NCBI GenBank assembly: GCA_902782125.1
Contig: CACZMA010000002.1
Span: 150,853 to 214,852, forward strand
Source of the DNA: Oscillospiraceae bacterium
Lineage (GTDB): Bacteria; Bacillota; Clostridia; Saccharofermentanales; Saccharofermentanaceae
Direction of reading: 5' to 3'
DNA: 64,000 nucleotides
This document shows, one piece after another, positions 9,149-18,172 of the stretch. The notes beneath the pieces are model-generated. The model was not told the origin of the DNA. It was given only the letters and a program-made list of their open reading frames with translations, and made no database searches. Position 1 is the first letter of the stretch. Each line of letters opens with the position of its first letter. The translations under genes were made by a program, and so were the position numbers.

Positions 9149-9174
9149 ATTACCATTTTATGGAGGTACACTAA

Positions 9175-9543
9175 ATGGCTCGTATAGCCGGCGTAGATTT
9201 GCCGAATGATAAGAGGATCGAGATTGCTCTTACATACATTTACGGCATCGGTAACACAAGCGCTTCCGAGATCATCAAGGCTACAGGAATCAATCCTGAT
9301 ACCCGCGTAAAGGATCTCTCAGAGGATGAAGTCGCTAAGATTCGTGATCAGATCGAGAACAATTACAAGGTTGAGGGTGACCTCAAGAGAGAAGTCCAGA
9401 GCAACATCAAGAGACTGACAGATATCGGATGCTATCGCGGAAGACGTCACAGACTCGGACTCCCTGTAAGAGGCCAGAACACAAAGAACAACGCTCGTAC
9501 CCGTAAGGGCCCGAAGCACACTGTTGCTGGCAAGAAGAAGTAA
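9175..9543 (+). CDS. rpsM: 30S ribosomal protein S13
   Basis: S13 sits in the head of the small subunit and bridges to L5. Length is 122 residues. [26 protein letters not shown] and the basic C-terminus ([24 protein letters not shown] at residues 99-122) are typical. ATGGAGG is upstream. First gene of the alpha-type block rpsM-rpsK-rpsD-rpoA-rplQ. Confidence 0.98.
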   Translation: MARIAGVDLPNDKRIEIALTYIYGIGNTSASEIIKATGINPDTRVKDLSEDEVAKIRDQIENNYKVEGDLKREVQSNIKRLTDIGCYRGRRHRLGLPVRGQNTKNNARTRKGPKHTVAGKKK

Positions 9544-9558
9544 GGGAGGATAGCTTTT

Positions 9559-9945
9559 ATGGCAAGAGATACAAAGAGACCGAGAAGGTCTGAACGTAAG
9601 AATGTTGTAGAAGGTCAGGCTCATATTCACGCTACCTTTAACAATACGATCGTAACCATTACAGACAAGCAGGGCAACTGCATTTCCTGGGCATCCGCAG
9701 GTATGGACGCCAAGGGTTCACGTAAGGGCACAAGCTATGCTGCACAGGTTGCATCCGAGAAGGCTGCAAAGACTGCAGTTGACCACGGAATGAAGACTGT
9801 TGACGTTTATGTCAAGGGTCCCGGATCCGGAAGAGAGTCAGCAGTTCGTGCACTCGAGACAGCAGGCCTCAGGGTTACAATGATCAAGGACGTTACACCC
9901 GTTCCTCACAACGGCTGCCGTCCTCCGAAGCGCAGAAGAGTTTAA
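9559..9945 (+). CDS. rpsK: 30S ribosomal protein S11
   Basis: S11 forms part of the platform near the 3' end of 16S rRNA. Length is 128 residues. The core [16 protein letters not shown] and the C-terminal [18 protein letters not shown] are diagnostic. AGGGAGG lies upstream and the gene is 15 bases downstream of rpsM. Confidence 0.98.
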   Translation: MARDTKRPRRSERKNVVEGQAHIHATFNNTIVTITDKQGNCISWASAGMDAKGSRKGTSYAAQVASEKAAKTAVDHGMKTVDVYVKGPGSGRESAVRALETAGLRVTMIKDVTPVPHNGCRPPKRRRV

Positions 9946-9993
9946 TCTGACGCTTGGGAATCGATTTACTAGTAAAGAAAAGAGGATATATCA

Positions 9994-10593
9994 ATGGCTA
10001 GAGATATGACACCTGTCCTTAAGAAGTGCAGAGCCCTCGGTGTTGAGCCTGCCTTCCTGGGTATAGAGAAGAAGAAGTCAAAGAAAAAGACAAGCGATAT
10101 GCGCAAGAAGAAGAGTGAATACGGCATTCAGCTCGAAGAGAAGCAGAAGGCTAAGTTCATCTACGGCGTACTCGAGAAGCCTTTCAGAAACTATTTCGGC
10201 AAGGCACAGAAGCTTAAGTACGGCACAACCGGTGAGAACCTCATGATCCTTCTTGAGACAAGACTCGACAACGTTATCTTCAGAATGGGTCTTGCACGTA
10301 CAAGAGATGAAGCTAGACAGATCGTAAGCCACAGGAATGTTAATGTTAACGGCAAGACTGTTAACATCCCTTCCTACTCTGTTAAGGTTGGCGATCAGAT
10401 CGAGATCAAGGAGAACGCTAGAGGTTCTCAGAGATTCAAGGATATCGTTGCAGTTACAGGCGCTAGAGCAGTTCCTGCATGGGTTGAGTCCGATCTCGAG
10501 AAGCTTAATGGTAAGGTTCTTGCAGTACCTACAAGAGACCAGATCGACACACCTGTTAACGAAGTCGCTATCGTCGAGTTGTATTCCAAGTAA
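9994..10593 (+). CDS. rpsD: 30S ribosomal protein S4, zinc-independent type
   Basis: Primary 16S rRNA-binding assembly protein; in several bacteria it represses its own operon. Length is 199 residues with the S4 RNA-binding domain (RLDNVIFRMGLARTRDEARQIVSHRNV). The N-terminus has a single cysteine (KKCRALG) and lacks the four-ligand zinc knuckle of C+ S4 proteins, so this is a C- form. It is encoded inside the alpha operon, unlike Bacillus where rpsD stands alone. AGAGGA is upstream. Confidence 0.96.
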   Translation: MARDMTPVLKKCRALGVEPAFLGIEKKKSKKKTSDMRKKKSEYGIQLEEKQKAKFIYGVLEKPFRNYFGKAQKLKYGTTGENLMILLETRLDNVIFRMGLARTRDEARQIVSHRNVNVNGKTVNIPSYSVKVGDQIEIKENARGSQRFKDIVAVTGARAVPAWVESDLEKLNGKVLAVPTRDQIDTPVNEVAIVELYSK

Positions 10594-10641
10594 TATCTGA
10601 CTCTGGTAATACGGATAACAAATATATTAGGAGGATAAGAT

Positions 10642-11592
10642 ATGATGGAAATAAGCCAGCCGACAGTTAAGTGCGTTGAATCCAACGAAGACAAGTCATA
10701 CGGCAAGTATGTCATCTCTCCGCTTGAGCGCGGCTTCGGTACAACTCTTGGCAACTCTCTGCGCAGAGTTCTTCTGTCCTCGCTCTCCGGCGCGGCAGTT
10801 ACAACTATTAAGATAGATAAGATCAGGCATGAATTCTCCACGGTTCCGGGCATTATCGAGGATATGACCGAGATAATCCTTAACATCAAGGGCATTCGCG
10901 CTAAGCTCCACAACGAGTCCAACATCGTAAGCATCAGCGTTGCGAAGGGCAGAACCGGCGAGCTTACAGCAGGCGATATCGTTCACGGACCCGATGTTGA
11001 GATCATGAATCCCGAGCACGTTATCGCTCACCTCAACGGTGCTGATGACGTATTCATGGAATTCACACTCGAGAAGGGACGCGGATACAACACCGCTGAA
11101 CAGAACAAGCCTGATAAGCAGGTCATCGGCGTTATCCCGATCGATTCTGTATTCACACCTGTAAAGAAGGCAAACTATAAGGTCGAGAACACACGTGTAG
11201 GTGCAAGGACTGACTACGACAGCCTTACGATCGAAGTCTGGACAGACGGTACGATCGAGGTTGACGAGGCGCTCTCTTCAGCTGCCAACTGCCTTATAGA
11301 TCACCTCAAGTTCTTCACAGCTCTTGCTGATACTGATTCTGCTTTGAGCTTCAAGAACGTAGAGGAGACCGGCGAACATGATTCCAAGCTCTCCGGCATC
11401 ATCGAAGACTTGGATTTCTCCGTCCGTACATACAACTGCCTCAAGAGGGCACAGATCAATACGGTCGGCGATCTTGTCGCCAAGACGATGGATGAGATGA
11501 TCAAGGTCAGAAACCTCGGTAAGAAGTCTCTCGAAGAAATCATCGAGAAGCTCGACGAGATGGGCCTTCACCTCAAGGATCAAGCAGACTAA
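10642..11592 (+). CDS. rpoA: RNA polymerase alpha subunit
   Basis: Alpha nucleates polymerase assembly through its N-terminal domain and touches UP elements and activators through its C-terminal domain. Length is 316 residues. The dimerisation segment FGTTLGNSLRRVLLSSLSG is near residue 32, and the C-terminal domain starts with LDFSVRTYNCLKRAQINTVGDL. AGGAGG precedes the ATG. The start could be either of the two adjacent ATG codons (10642 or 10645). Confidence 0.97.
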   Translation: MMEISQPTVKCVESNEDKSYGKYVISPLERGFGTTLGNSLRRVLLSSLSGAAVTTIKIDKIRHEFSTVPGIIEDMTEIILNIKGIRAKLHNESNIVSISVAKGRTGELTAGDIVHGPDVEIMNPEHVIAHLNGADDVFMEFTLEKGRGYNTAEQNKPDKQVIGVIPIDSVFTPVKKANYKVENTRVGARTDYDSLTIEVWTDGTIEVDEALSSAANCLIDHLKFFTALADTDSALSFKNVEETGEHDSKLSGIIEDLDFSVRTYNCLKRAQINTVGDLVAKTMDEMIKVRNLGKKSLEEIIEKLDEMGLHLKDQAD

Positions 11593-11616
11593 TCTCAAGG
11601 TAGGAGGAGCAATAAA

Positions 11617-12138
11617 ATGCCTAACAGAAAAATGGGCCGTGCTTCTGATCAGCGTACGGCTATCCTGAAGAATATGGTTACCACCATGATCATAAACGGT
11701 AAGGTAGAGACAACAGTTGCACGTGCTAAGGAAGTAAGTGCAATCGTAGAGGGTCTCGTAGCATCTGCAGTTAAGGAGAAGGATAACTTCACAACAAAGG
11801 AGATCACAGTCTCCGCTGCTAAGCTCGACGGTAAGGGCAAGAAGGTTCTTAAGACAAAGACTTCCAAGTCCGGTGCTCAGTACGAGGTAGTTGACCGTGA
11901 AGTTAAGACAAAGACAGTTCAGGTTGACGATCCTTCACGTCTCGCAGCACGCAAGGCTATGATGAAGTGGCTTATCAAGAGCCATGACAGCGAGGGCTAT
12001 GTAGTTAACCCTACAAACAAGCTTTTCGACGAGATCGCACCCAGATATGCCGGCAGAACAGGCGGCTACACAAGGATCATCAGACTCGGCGCAAGACGCG
12101 GCGACGGATCCGAGATGGCTATCCTGGAGTTCGTGTAA
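11617..12138 (+). CDS. rplQ: 50S ribosomal protein L17, extended
   Basis: L17 lines the exit region of the large subunit. The N-terminus ([20 protein letters not shown]) and the C-terminal [23 protein letters not shown] are typical. At 173 residues it is about 50 longer than the common bacterial form because of a lysine-rich insertion at about residues 60-105 ([17 protein letters not shown] onward). Such insertions occur in L17 of a number of Clostridia. The gene ends the alpha-type block; a strong terminator follows. Confidence 0.96.
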   Translation: MPNRKMGRASDQRTAILKNMVTTMIINGKVETTVARAKEVSAIVEGLVASAVKEKDNFTTKEITVSAAKLDGKGKKVLKTKTSKSGAQYEVVDREVKTKTVQVDDPSRLAARKAMMKWLIKSHDSEGYVVNPTNKLFDEIAPRYAGRTGGYTRIIRLGARRGDGSEMAILEFV

Positions 12139-12167
12139 TCTAAGCACTGCATAATTTTACAGTTTAT

Positions 12168-12206
12168 ACGGGGAAAGATTGTTTACATCTTTCCCCGTTC
12201 TTTTTA
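12168..12206 (+). terminator. intrinsic terminator of the alpha-type ribosomal unit
   Basis: Twelve perfect base pairs (ACGGGGAAAGAT at 12168-12179 with ATCTTTCCCCGT at 12187-12198) enclose a seven-base loop, and TCTTTTT follows. This is the clearest intrinsic terminator in the ribosomal region. Confidence 0.93.
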
Positions 12207-12240
12207 CAATAGGTAGACCAAATATAAAGGGAGAGGGCAT

Positions 12241-14043
12241 TTGGCTGACGAGAAGGACATGATATCCCTGTCCGACGTGGCATTCAGCTACCTGAGTGAC
12301 GACGGGGAAGGCAAGGAGACAGCGACCAAGGCTGTTGACGGAGTTACGCTCACGATAGAGCGCGGCTCTTATGTTGCCGTGACCGGGTCCAACGGTTCAG
12401 GCAAGTCTACGCTTGCCAAGCTCATAGACCTTCTCGAGACACCCGACAGGGGTAAGATCGTCATCTGGGGCAAAGATTCCGCTGAAAATGACAACTTCTG
12501 GGAGATCAGGAAGAGATGCGCATGCGTGTTCCAGAACCCGGATAACCAGATCGTCGGAACGATAGTCGAAGAAGACACCGCTTTCGGTCCCGAGAATCTC
12601 GGCATACCCAACCCCGAGCTCAGGCAGCGTGTAGACTCGGCCCTCAGGGAGACCGGCCTGTATGACTTAAGGCACAGAGAGGCAGCAAGCCTGTCTGGCG
12701 GCCAGAAGCAGAAACTTGCGATAGCAGGCGCACTTGCAATGAGGCCGGAAGTGCTGATACTGGACGAAGCGACGGCAATGCTCGATCCTTTGTGCAGGGA
12801 TGAGTTCCTCGAGCTTGTGGAACAGATGCGCCGCGAGAAGAACCTCACCCTCATAACCATAACCCATGACATGGCAGAAGCTGCCAGATGCGACAGGATA
12901 ATAGTAATGAACAAGGGCAAAGTGGTCCTTGACGGAACGCCGCCGGAAGTGTTCTCGAGCGGAAGGCTAGGCGAATGCGGTCTTAAGCAGCCCGAGAACT
13001 TTGCTCTGTGCTATCAGATCGCAATGATCTGCGGCGAAGAGATACTGCCGTCTGATCTGGAGTCTGAAGACAAGCTGATCCGCAGGATAGTCAGGATGAT
13101 CCCGCGAATGGTCTCTGCCTACATCCCGGATACGGAAGAGCCGGAAGATAAGTCCTCCGATGAGATCATCATGAGCATCAAAGGTCTCAGCCATTCTTAC
13201 GACGGGACAAGCAAGGCTATAACGGATATAGACCTTGACGTCAGGAAGGGCGAAGTCCTCGGAATTGCCGGAGCGAGCGGCTGCGGCAAAACGACTCTCA
13301 TCACGCATCTCAATGCAATCCTTAAGCCCCAGACCGGAGACATAGAGATCAGGACAAAGGATAAGGTCCTTCACTGTTCGGACAAGAAGGACAGGGCACA
13401 GATCAGAAGGACCGTGGGCCTTGTCTTTCAATATCCGGAATACCAACTGTTCGAAGAGACAGTCTACAAGGACATCGCGTACGGACTCAAGAAACTTAAG
13501 ATCCCTGAGAACGAACAGAAATCGCGCATACTCGAGGCCGCAGCAAGAGTGGGACTTCCCGAAGATGTTTTGGGCAAGAGCCCTTTCGAGCTGTCCGGAG
13601 GCCAGAAGAGACGTGTGGCGATCGCCGGCGTGCTCGTAATGCGCCCCGAGATACTGGTGCTCGACGAACCCGCATCGGGCCTCGATCCCCACGGAAGAGA
13701 CGAGATGTTCAAGCTCATCTCCGACCTTAAGGAGAGCGGCACCACGATAATACTCGTATCCCATAATATGGACGAGGCTGCAAGGAACTGCGACCGTGTA
13801 TGTGCCATAAAGGACGGAAAGATCATCAAGACTGCACCGCCGGATGAATTCTTCAACAATACGGAGGAAGTATCTGCAGCAGGCCTCGATATCCCCGTTC
13901 TGACCAGATTTGCCGATAAGCTCAAGACGGCCATTGCCGCGGAGCTCCCGGGCATAGAGTTCGGCAAGCCGGAATTCGACTCTTACAAAGAGGCTGCGTC
14001 CATCGTAAGGAGCGTCAGGAAAGAGGTGAAGGGCCGTGCTTGA
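12241..14043 (+). CDS. ECF transporter energizing ATPase, two ATPase domains fused
   Basis: Energy-coupling-factor module ATPase that powers uptake of vitamins through interchangeable S components. Two complete ABC domains lie in one 600-residue chain. Domain 1 has Walker A GSNGSGKST, the loop FQNPDNQ, signature LSGGQKQK, Walker B LILDEATAMLD and H-loop THD. Domain 2 (from about residue 318) has GASGCGKTT, FQYPEYQ, LSGGQKRR, LVLDEPASGLD and SHN. In most Firmicutes these are two genes, ecfA1 and ecfA2, placed at this same site after rplQ. The start is TTG with AGGGAGAGGG upstream. The stop overlaps ecfT by 8 bases. Confidence 0.93.
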   Translation: MADEKDMISLSDVAFSYLSDDGEGKETATKAVDGVTLTIERGSYVAVTGSNGSGKSTLAKLIDLLETPDRGKIVIWGKDSAENDNFWEIRKRCACVFQNPDNQIVGTIVEEDTAFGPENLGIPNPELRQRVDSALRETGLYDLRHREAASLSGGQKQKLAIAGALAMRPEVLILDEATAMLDPLCRDEFLELVEQMRREKNLTLITITHDMAEAARCDRIIVMNKGKVVLDGTPPEVFSSGRLGECGLKQPENFALCYQIAMICGEEILPSDLESEDKLIRRIVRMIPRMVSAYIPDTEEPEDKSSDEIIMSIKGLSHSYDGTSKAITDIDLDVRKGEVLGIAGASGCGKTTLITHLNAILKPQTGDIEIRTKDKVLHCSDKKDRAQIRRTVGLVFQYPEYQLFEETVYKDIAYGLKKLKIPENEQKSRILEAAARVGLPEDVLGKSPFELSGGQKRRVAIAGVLVMRPEILVLDEPASGLDPHGRDEMFKLISDLKESGTTIILVSHNMDEAARNCDRVCAIKDGKIIKTAPPDEFFNNTEEVSAAGLDIPVLTRFADKLKTAIAAELPGIEFGKPEFDSYKEAASIVRSVRKEVKGRA

Positions 14044-14845
14044 GAACATCTCCATCGGACGCTACTACAAAGCTGACTCGCTCCTTCACCGCACGGATCC
14101 CAGGGTGAAGACGATCCTCTATATCCTGTATCTTGCCGCGATCTTCATAATCAGCACACCGCAGGCGATAATCGCGCTCACGGCGATAACGCTGATCCAG
14201 CTCATCATGGGCAAGATCAAGCCCGGCATACTCTGGACAACCGTAAAGCCGATCCTGCCGCTGGCAATATTCATCCTGCTGCTCAACGTTCTGACGATAG
14301 GGCAGGGCAATGTCCTCTTTGAATGGAGGATAATCAAGATAACCGATAACGGTATCTACAAGGCAGTACTCATGGCAGTCAGGCTCATGTTCCTCATCGT
14401 CTCGACGAGCATCCTACTGACGCTGACCACGACACCGCTCAAGATATCCGATGCCCTTGAAAAGCTCTTCTCACCCCTCAAGGTCATCAAGGTACCCGTA
14501 CACGAGATGGCCATGATGATGTCAATCGCACTCAGGTTCATACCCACACTGGTAGCCGAGACCGACAAGATAATGAAGGCGCAGGTGTCCAGGGGCGCGG
14601 ATTATGACACGGGCACGTTCATCAACAGGGTCAAAGGATACATCACCGTGCTCATACCCCTGTTCGTATCGAGCTTCAAGCGTGCCGAGGAGCTTGCCGT
14701 GGCAATGGATGCGAGATGCTACAGAGGCGGAGAGGGAAGGACAAAGCTCAACCCCTTGAAGCTGACCTTGACGGATGTTCTTACGGGACTTTTCCTCGGG
14801 CTCTGTGCCGTACTGCTTGTTGTCATTGATTTGTCTTTGAGATAG
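14036..14845 (+). CDS. ecfT: ECF transporter transmembrane subunit EcfT
   Basis: Membrane scaffold that couples the ATPases to the substrate-binding S component. Length is 269 residues with about five membrane helices. The coupling motifs ISRG/ARG appear as VSRGADYDTG and AMDARCYRGG near the C-terminal half, which is the EcfT/CbiQ signature. It starts with GTG at 14036, inside the last codons of the ATPase gene, with an AGAGGTGAAGGG ribosome-binding site. No S component gene lies next to it, as expected for a shared (group II) ECF module. Confidence 0.95.
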   Translation: MLENISIGRYYKADSLLHRTDPRVKTILYILYLAAIFIISTPQAIIALTAITLIQLIMGKIKPGILWTTVKPILPLAIFILLLNVLTIGQGNVLFEWRIIKITDNGIYKAVLMAVRLMFLIVSTSILLTLTTTPLKISDALEKLFSPLKVIKVPVHEMAMMMSIALRFIPTLVAETDKIMKAQVSRGADYDTGTFINRVKGYITVLIPLFVSSFKRAEELAVAMDARCYRGGEGRTKLNPLKLTLTDVLTGLFLGLCAVLLVVIDLSLR

Positions 14846-14865
14846 CAGTCGGGCTGTGTTAGAAT
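14837..14865 (+). promoter_or_regulatory. promoter of the glucokinase gene
   Basis: TTGAGA at 14837-14842, a 17-base spacer and TAGAAT at 14860-14865. The -35 overlaps the last codons of ecfT. It lies 42 bases before the glucokinase ATG and suggests that glk can be transcribed separately from ecfT. Confidence 0.7.
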
Positions 14866-14906
14866 TCTATTTACGAATATAAGCTGAAAGGCGGAATCTT
14901 CGAGAT

Positions 14907-15884
14907 ATGGCAAATTATGTGGGAATCGATCTTGGTGGCACCAACATCAAGGCCGGAGTAGTAACGGATGAAGGTAAGCTCCTTAACAAGGTAACATGCA
15001 AGACAAATGCCGACCGTCCTATGGAAGACATCATCCATGACATGGGCAGGCTTGCAGCTGACGCGGTAAAGGATGCAGGACTTGAGGTATCGGACATCGA
15101 GGCTATCGGCATCGGTTCTCCGGGAACACCTGACAATGACGAGGGTCTTCTCGTATATTCCAACAATCTGCCTTTTGTTATGGCTCCGATGAGAAAGCTC
15201 ATAAGGGAGGTCATCGATCTTCCGGTATACATCGACAACGATGCAAACTGCGCTGCAATGGCTGAGGCTGTTGCAGGTGCCGCAAAGGGTGCCAAGGATT
15301 CGGTTACGATCACGCTCGGAACCGGCGTAGGTGCAGGCGTTATCGTTGACGGCAAGATATATTCAGGCTTCAATCAGGCAGGATCGGAGTTCGGACACAC
15401 CGTTCTCGTCTCCGGCGGCATTGAATGTCCGTGCGGCAGGAAGGGCTGCTTTGAGCAGTATGCTTCCGCATCCGCTCTTGCAAGGATGACAAGGGAAGCT
15501 GCCGAGAAAAATCCGGATTCACTTCTTAACAAGGTATACGAACAGCAGGGCGAGTGGAATGCACAGATAGCCTTCATCGCGATGTGTGACGGCGACGAGA
15601 CAGCCAAGGAAGTTGTCGATACTTATACTTCTTATCTGGCGGACGGTCTGGCTAATGCGATCAATGCTTTCATGCCTGAAGTCCTCGTGGTAGGCGGCGG
15701 TGTCTGCAACGAAGGCGATCCGCTCCTTATCCCCATGCGTGAGAAGACAATGTCCAGACCTTACTTCGGACCCGGAGTAAAGAAGACAAGGATCGAGCTT
15801 GCGCAGATGGGCAACGATGCCGGTATCGTAGGAGCTGCCATGATGGGCAAGTCCTGCGCTGATCACGGTAAGAACGGCAAGTAA
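14907..15884 (+). CDS. glk: ROK-family glucokinase
   Basis: Phosphorylates glucose to glucose 6-phosphate with ATP in the cytoplasm. Length is 325 residues. The phosphate-binding GIDLGGTNIKAG is at residue 5, the catalytic Asp is in IDNDANCAA, and the ROK zinc motif is CPCGRKGCFEQYAS with a preceding His in EFGHTVL. The C-terminal VVGGGVCNEGD is also typical. Substrate specificity among hexoses cannot be fixed from sequence. truA follows after 13 bases. Confidence 0.93.
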   Translation: MANYVGIDLGGTNIKAGVVTDEGKLLNKVTCKTNADRPMEDIIHDMGRLAADAVKDAGLEVSDIEAIGIGSPGTPDNDEGLLVYSNNLPFVMAPMRKLIREVIDLPVYIDNDANCAAMAEAVAGAAKGAKDSVTITLGTGVGAGVIVDGKIYSGFNQAGSEFGHTVLVSGGIECPCGRKGCFEQYASASALARMTREAAEKNPDSLLNKVYEQQGEWNAQIAFIAMCDGDETAKEVVDTYTSYLADGLANAINAFMPEVLVVGGGVCNEGDPLLIPMREKTMSRPYFGPGVKKTRIELAQMGNDAGIVGAAMMGKSCADHGKNGK

Positions 15885-15897
15885 GCCGTCCCGCCCG

Positions 15898-16665
15898 ATG
15901 CCGCGCCTTGCTCTGATAACCGAATTCGACGGAACTTCGTTCTCAGGCTTCCAGTCGCAGAAGAACGGAAGAGCAGTTCAGGATGTATTGGAGACGGCAC
16001 TCGGCACATTATTCAAAGAGAACATAAGACTTACGGGATGTTCCCGGACTGACGCAGGTGTGCATGCGAGATGCCACTTAAGTCATGCCGACGTCCCGTT
16101 TGTCATTCCCGAGGAAAATATCCCTCTGGCGATGAATGCCATCCTGGATGATGACGTTGCCGTCACGAGGGCTTTTTACGTAAGTGATGATTTCTCGGCA
16201 AGATTCGATATAGGCGGCAAGAGGTACGTGTACAGGATCTATAATTCACGGACACCTTCACCACTGCACGCCAGATACTCTTATTTTTGCCCTTATGACC
16301 TGGATCTTGAGGCGATGAAGACGGCAGCATCCTTCTTTGCGGGAGAGCATGATTTCGAGGCTTTCTGTGCAGCAGGCGGCAGCCAGAATACCTTTGTAAG
16401 AAGGCTGACTGGCGTCGAGGTAAGAAGAGCTGAATGCTGCCCTGAGATGATCGAGATCGAAGTTAAGGGAGAAGCATTCCTGTACAACATGGTGCGCATC
16501 ATATCAGGCACGATCCTTGAAGCCGGCATGGGAAGGATACCCGCGGATTCCGTCGGAGGGATAATCGAATCCCGAGACAGAAAGAATGCCGGCAGGACGC
16601 TGCCCGCGTGCGGTCTGACACTTGAAGAAGTGTTTTACGACGAGGCCGGCGCGCGCGTACGATAA
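15898..16665 (+). CDS. truA: tRNA pseudouridine synthase A
   Basis: Makes pseudouridine at tRNA positions 38-40. Length is 255 residues. The catalytic Asp is in the motif GCSRTDAGVHA near residue 49, and FSGFQSQKNGR and LYNMVRIISGT are typical. The upstream ribosome-binding site is weak, which suggests coupling to glk. In many Firmicutes truA lies just after ecfT; here glk is inserted between them. Confidence 0.95.
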   Translation: MPRLALITEFDGTSFSGFQSQKNGRAVQDVLETALGTLFKENIRLTGCSRTDAGVHARCHLSHADVPFVIPEENIPLAMNAILDDDVAVTRAFYVSDDFSARFDIGGKRYVYRIYNSRTPSPLHARYSYFCPYDLDLEAMKTAASFFAGEHDFEAFCAAGGSQNTFVRRLTGVEVRRAECCPEMIEIEVKGEAFLYNMVRIISGTILEAGMGRIPADSVGGIIESRDRKNAGRTLPACGLTLEEVFYDEAGARVR

Positions 16666-16747
16666 TCCCCAAAAACATCAACGATTATTGTATAATTGTC
16701 AGAAGGGGGTTGGAATCCCCGAATAATAGGAATAGGAGGATAGATTT

Positions 16748-17197
16748 ATGGAAAATCTGTGGCTTTTATGGCTCGCAGTCGCAGTCGTCGCGCTTGTAAT
16801 AGAATTCATGACGACAGCGCTTGTCAGTGTCTGGGTATGTGCCGGCGCACTGGTCGCCATGATACTCGCACTTTGCGGTGCTGATATCCTGGTACAGATC
16901 ATCGCGATGGCAGTAGTGACGGTCATCACCTTTATCATCTGCATGATCTGGATCAAGCCCAGACTGGACAAAAAGAAGAAGGGATATGCCCAGCCGACCA
17001 ATGCTGACAGATACATCGGTTCGGAGGGCGTCGTTATCAAGGATATCGTTCCTGACGACGGCAAAGGGCAGATCAAGGTGGAAGGTCAGGTATGGAGCGC
17101 TAAGGCTTCGATGCCGATCTCCGAAGGTACAAGGGTAAGAGTTACGGCTCTCGAGGGCGTCAAGGCCATCGTTGAACCGGTAGAAGCAAACAATTAA
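16748..17197 (+). CDS. NfeD-like membrane protein
   Basis: A short NfeD family protein of 149 residues: two or three membrane helices at residues 4-75 followed by a basic linker and an OB-fold-like domain (residues about 85-145, with GSEGVV, GQIKVEGQVWSAKA and GTRVRVTALEG). NfeD proteins partner SPFH/stomatin proteins in membrane microdomains, and the next gene is such a protein 14 bases away. AGGAGG precedes the ATG. A TATAAT at 16691-16696 may be the -10 of this pair's promoter; I see no good -35. Confidence 0.88.
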   Translation: MENLWLLWLAVAVVALVIEFMTTALVSVWVCAGALVAMILALCGADILVQIIAMAVVTVITFIICMIWIKPRLDKKKKGYAQPTNADRYIGSEGVVIKDIVPDDGKGQIKVEGQVWSAKASMPISEGTRVRVTALEGVKAIVEPVEANN

Positions 17198-17211
17198 GGA
17201 GGAATAAGAAA

Positions 17212-18135
17212 ATGTTAATGAATCTTTCAGCAGACGGCGCTGCAGTAGGTGTAGTCATCGGCCTGGTAATAGTGATCGGTGTGATCCTCGGCCTGATAAT
17301 CTCATGCATCAAGATCGTACCGCAGGCAACAACGTTCATCATCGAGCGTCTCGGAACTTATAAGACGACTTGGGACACAGGTCTTCACCTCAAGGTTCCT
17401 TTCATCGATAAGGTAGCAAAGAAGATCTCGCTCAAGGAGAAGGTCGCAGACTTCGCTCCTCAGGCCGTTATCACGAAGGATAACGTTACAATGCAGATCG
17501 ATACTGTCGTGTTCTACCAGATCATCGACCCTAAGCTCTATACATACGGTATCGAGCGTCCGATCATCGCTATCGAGAACCTCTCGGCAACAACTCTCCG
17601 TAACATCATCGGTGACCTCGAGCTCGACCAGACACTCACATCACGTGACATCATCAACACAAGGATGAGAGAGATCCTGGACGAAGCAACAGACCCCTGG
17701 GGCATCAAGGTCAACCGAGTAGAGCTCAAGAACATCATCCCGCCTAAGGAGATCCAGCAGGCGATGGAGAAGCAGATGAAGGCTGAGCGAGAGAAGAGAG
17801 AGAAGATCCTCATCGCAGAAGGTGAGAAGGAATCTGCAATCAGAGTTGCAGAAGGTGAGAAGGAAGCAGCTATCCTCAGAGCTGAGGCTAAGAAGGAAGC
17901 TCAGATCCGTGAGGCTGAAGGTCAGGCTCAGGCTATCCTCGAGATCCAGGAAGCTACCGCTAAGGGTCTTCAGATGATCAAGGATGTCGGCGCTGATGAC
18001 GGACTTATCGCCATCAAGGGCCTTGAGGCTCTCGAGAAGGTCGGCCAGGGATCTTCCACAAAGATCATCATCCCTTCAGATCTTCAGGGTATCGCCGGTC
18101 TTGCAACTACCATCAAGGAAGTAGCAAAGTCCTGA
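17212..18135 (+). CDS. SPFH/Band 7 (stomatin-like) membrane protein
   Basis: Stomatin/QmcA-type scaffold protein of 307 residues. One membrane helix at residues 11-35 is followed by the SPFH domain (about 38-190, with VPQATTFIIERLGTY and RDIINTRMREILDEATDPWGIKV). A charged alanine/glutamate-rich coiled coil with repeated AEGEKE units covers about 190-260. It forms a two-gene unit with the preceding NfeD gene. The usual role is membrane microdomain organisation and protease control. Either of the first two ATG codons (MLM) could start it; GGAGGA is nearer the first. Confidence 0.92.
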   Translation: MLMNLSADGAAVGVVIGLVIVIGVILGLIISCIKIVPQATTFIIERLGTYKTTWDTGLHLKVPFIDKVAKKISLKEKVADFAPQAVITKDNVTMQIDTVVFYQIIDPKLYTYGIERPIIAIENLSATTLRNIIGDLELDQTLTSRDIINTRMREILDEATDPWGIKVNRVELKNIIPPKEIQQAMEKQMKAEREKREKILIAEGEKESAIRVAEGEKEAAILRAEAKKEAQIREAEGQAQAILEIQEATAKGLQMIKDVGADDGLIAIKGLEALEKVGQGSSTKIIIPSDLQGIAGLATTIKEVAKS

Positions 18136-18172
18136 TGCCTGCATACTGACTACAAGGAAGGAAAATATAACA

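Noticed and set aside
8962..9171. Minus-strand frame opposite the rpmJ-rpsM leader
   Set aside because: The plus-strand region is better explained as structured RNA; the frame has no start signals and no protein resemblance.
12967..14055. Long minus-strand open frame (362 codons) opposite the ECF ATPase gene
   Set aside because: It mirrors a gene with complete ABC motifs, has no ribosome-binding site or recognisable protein sequence, and comes from codon bias.
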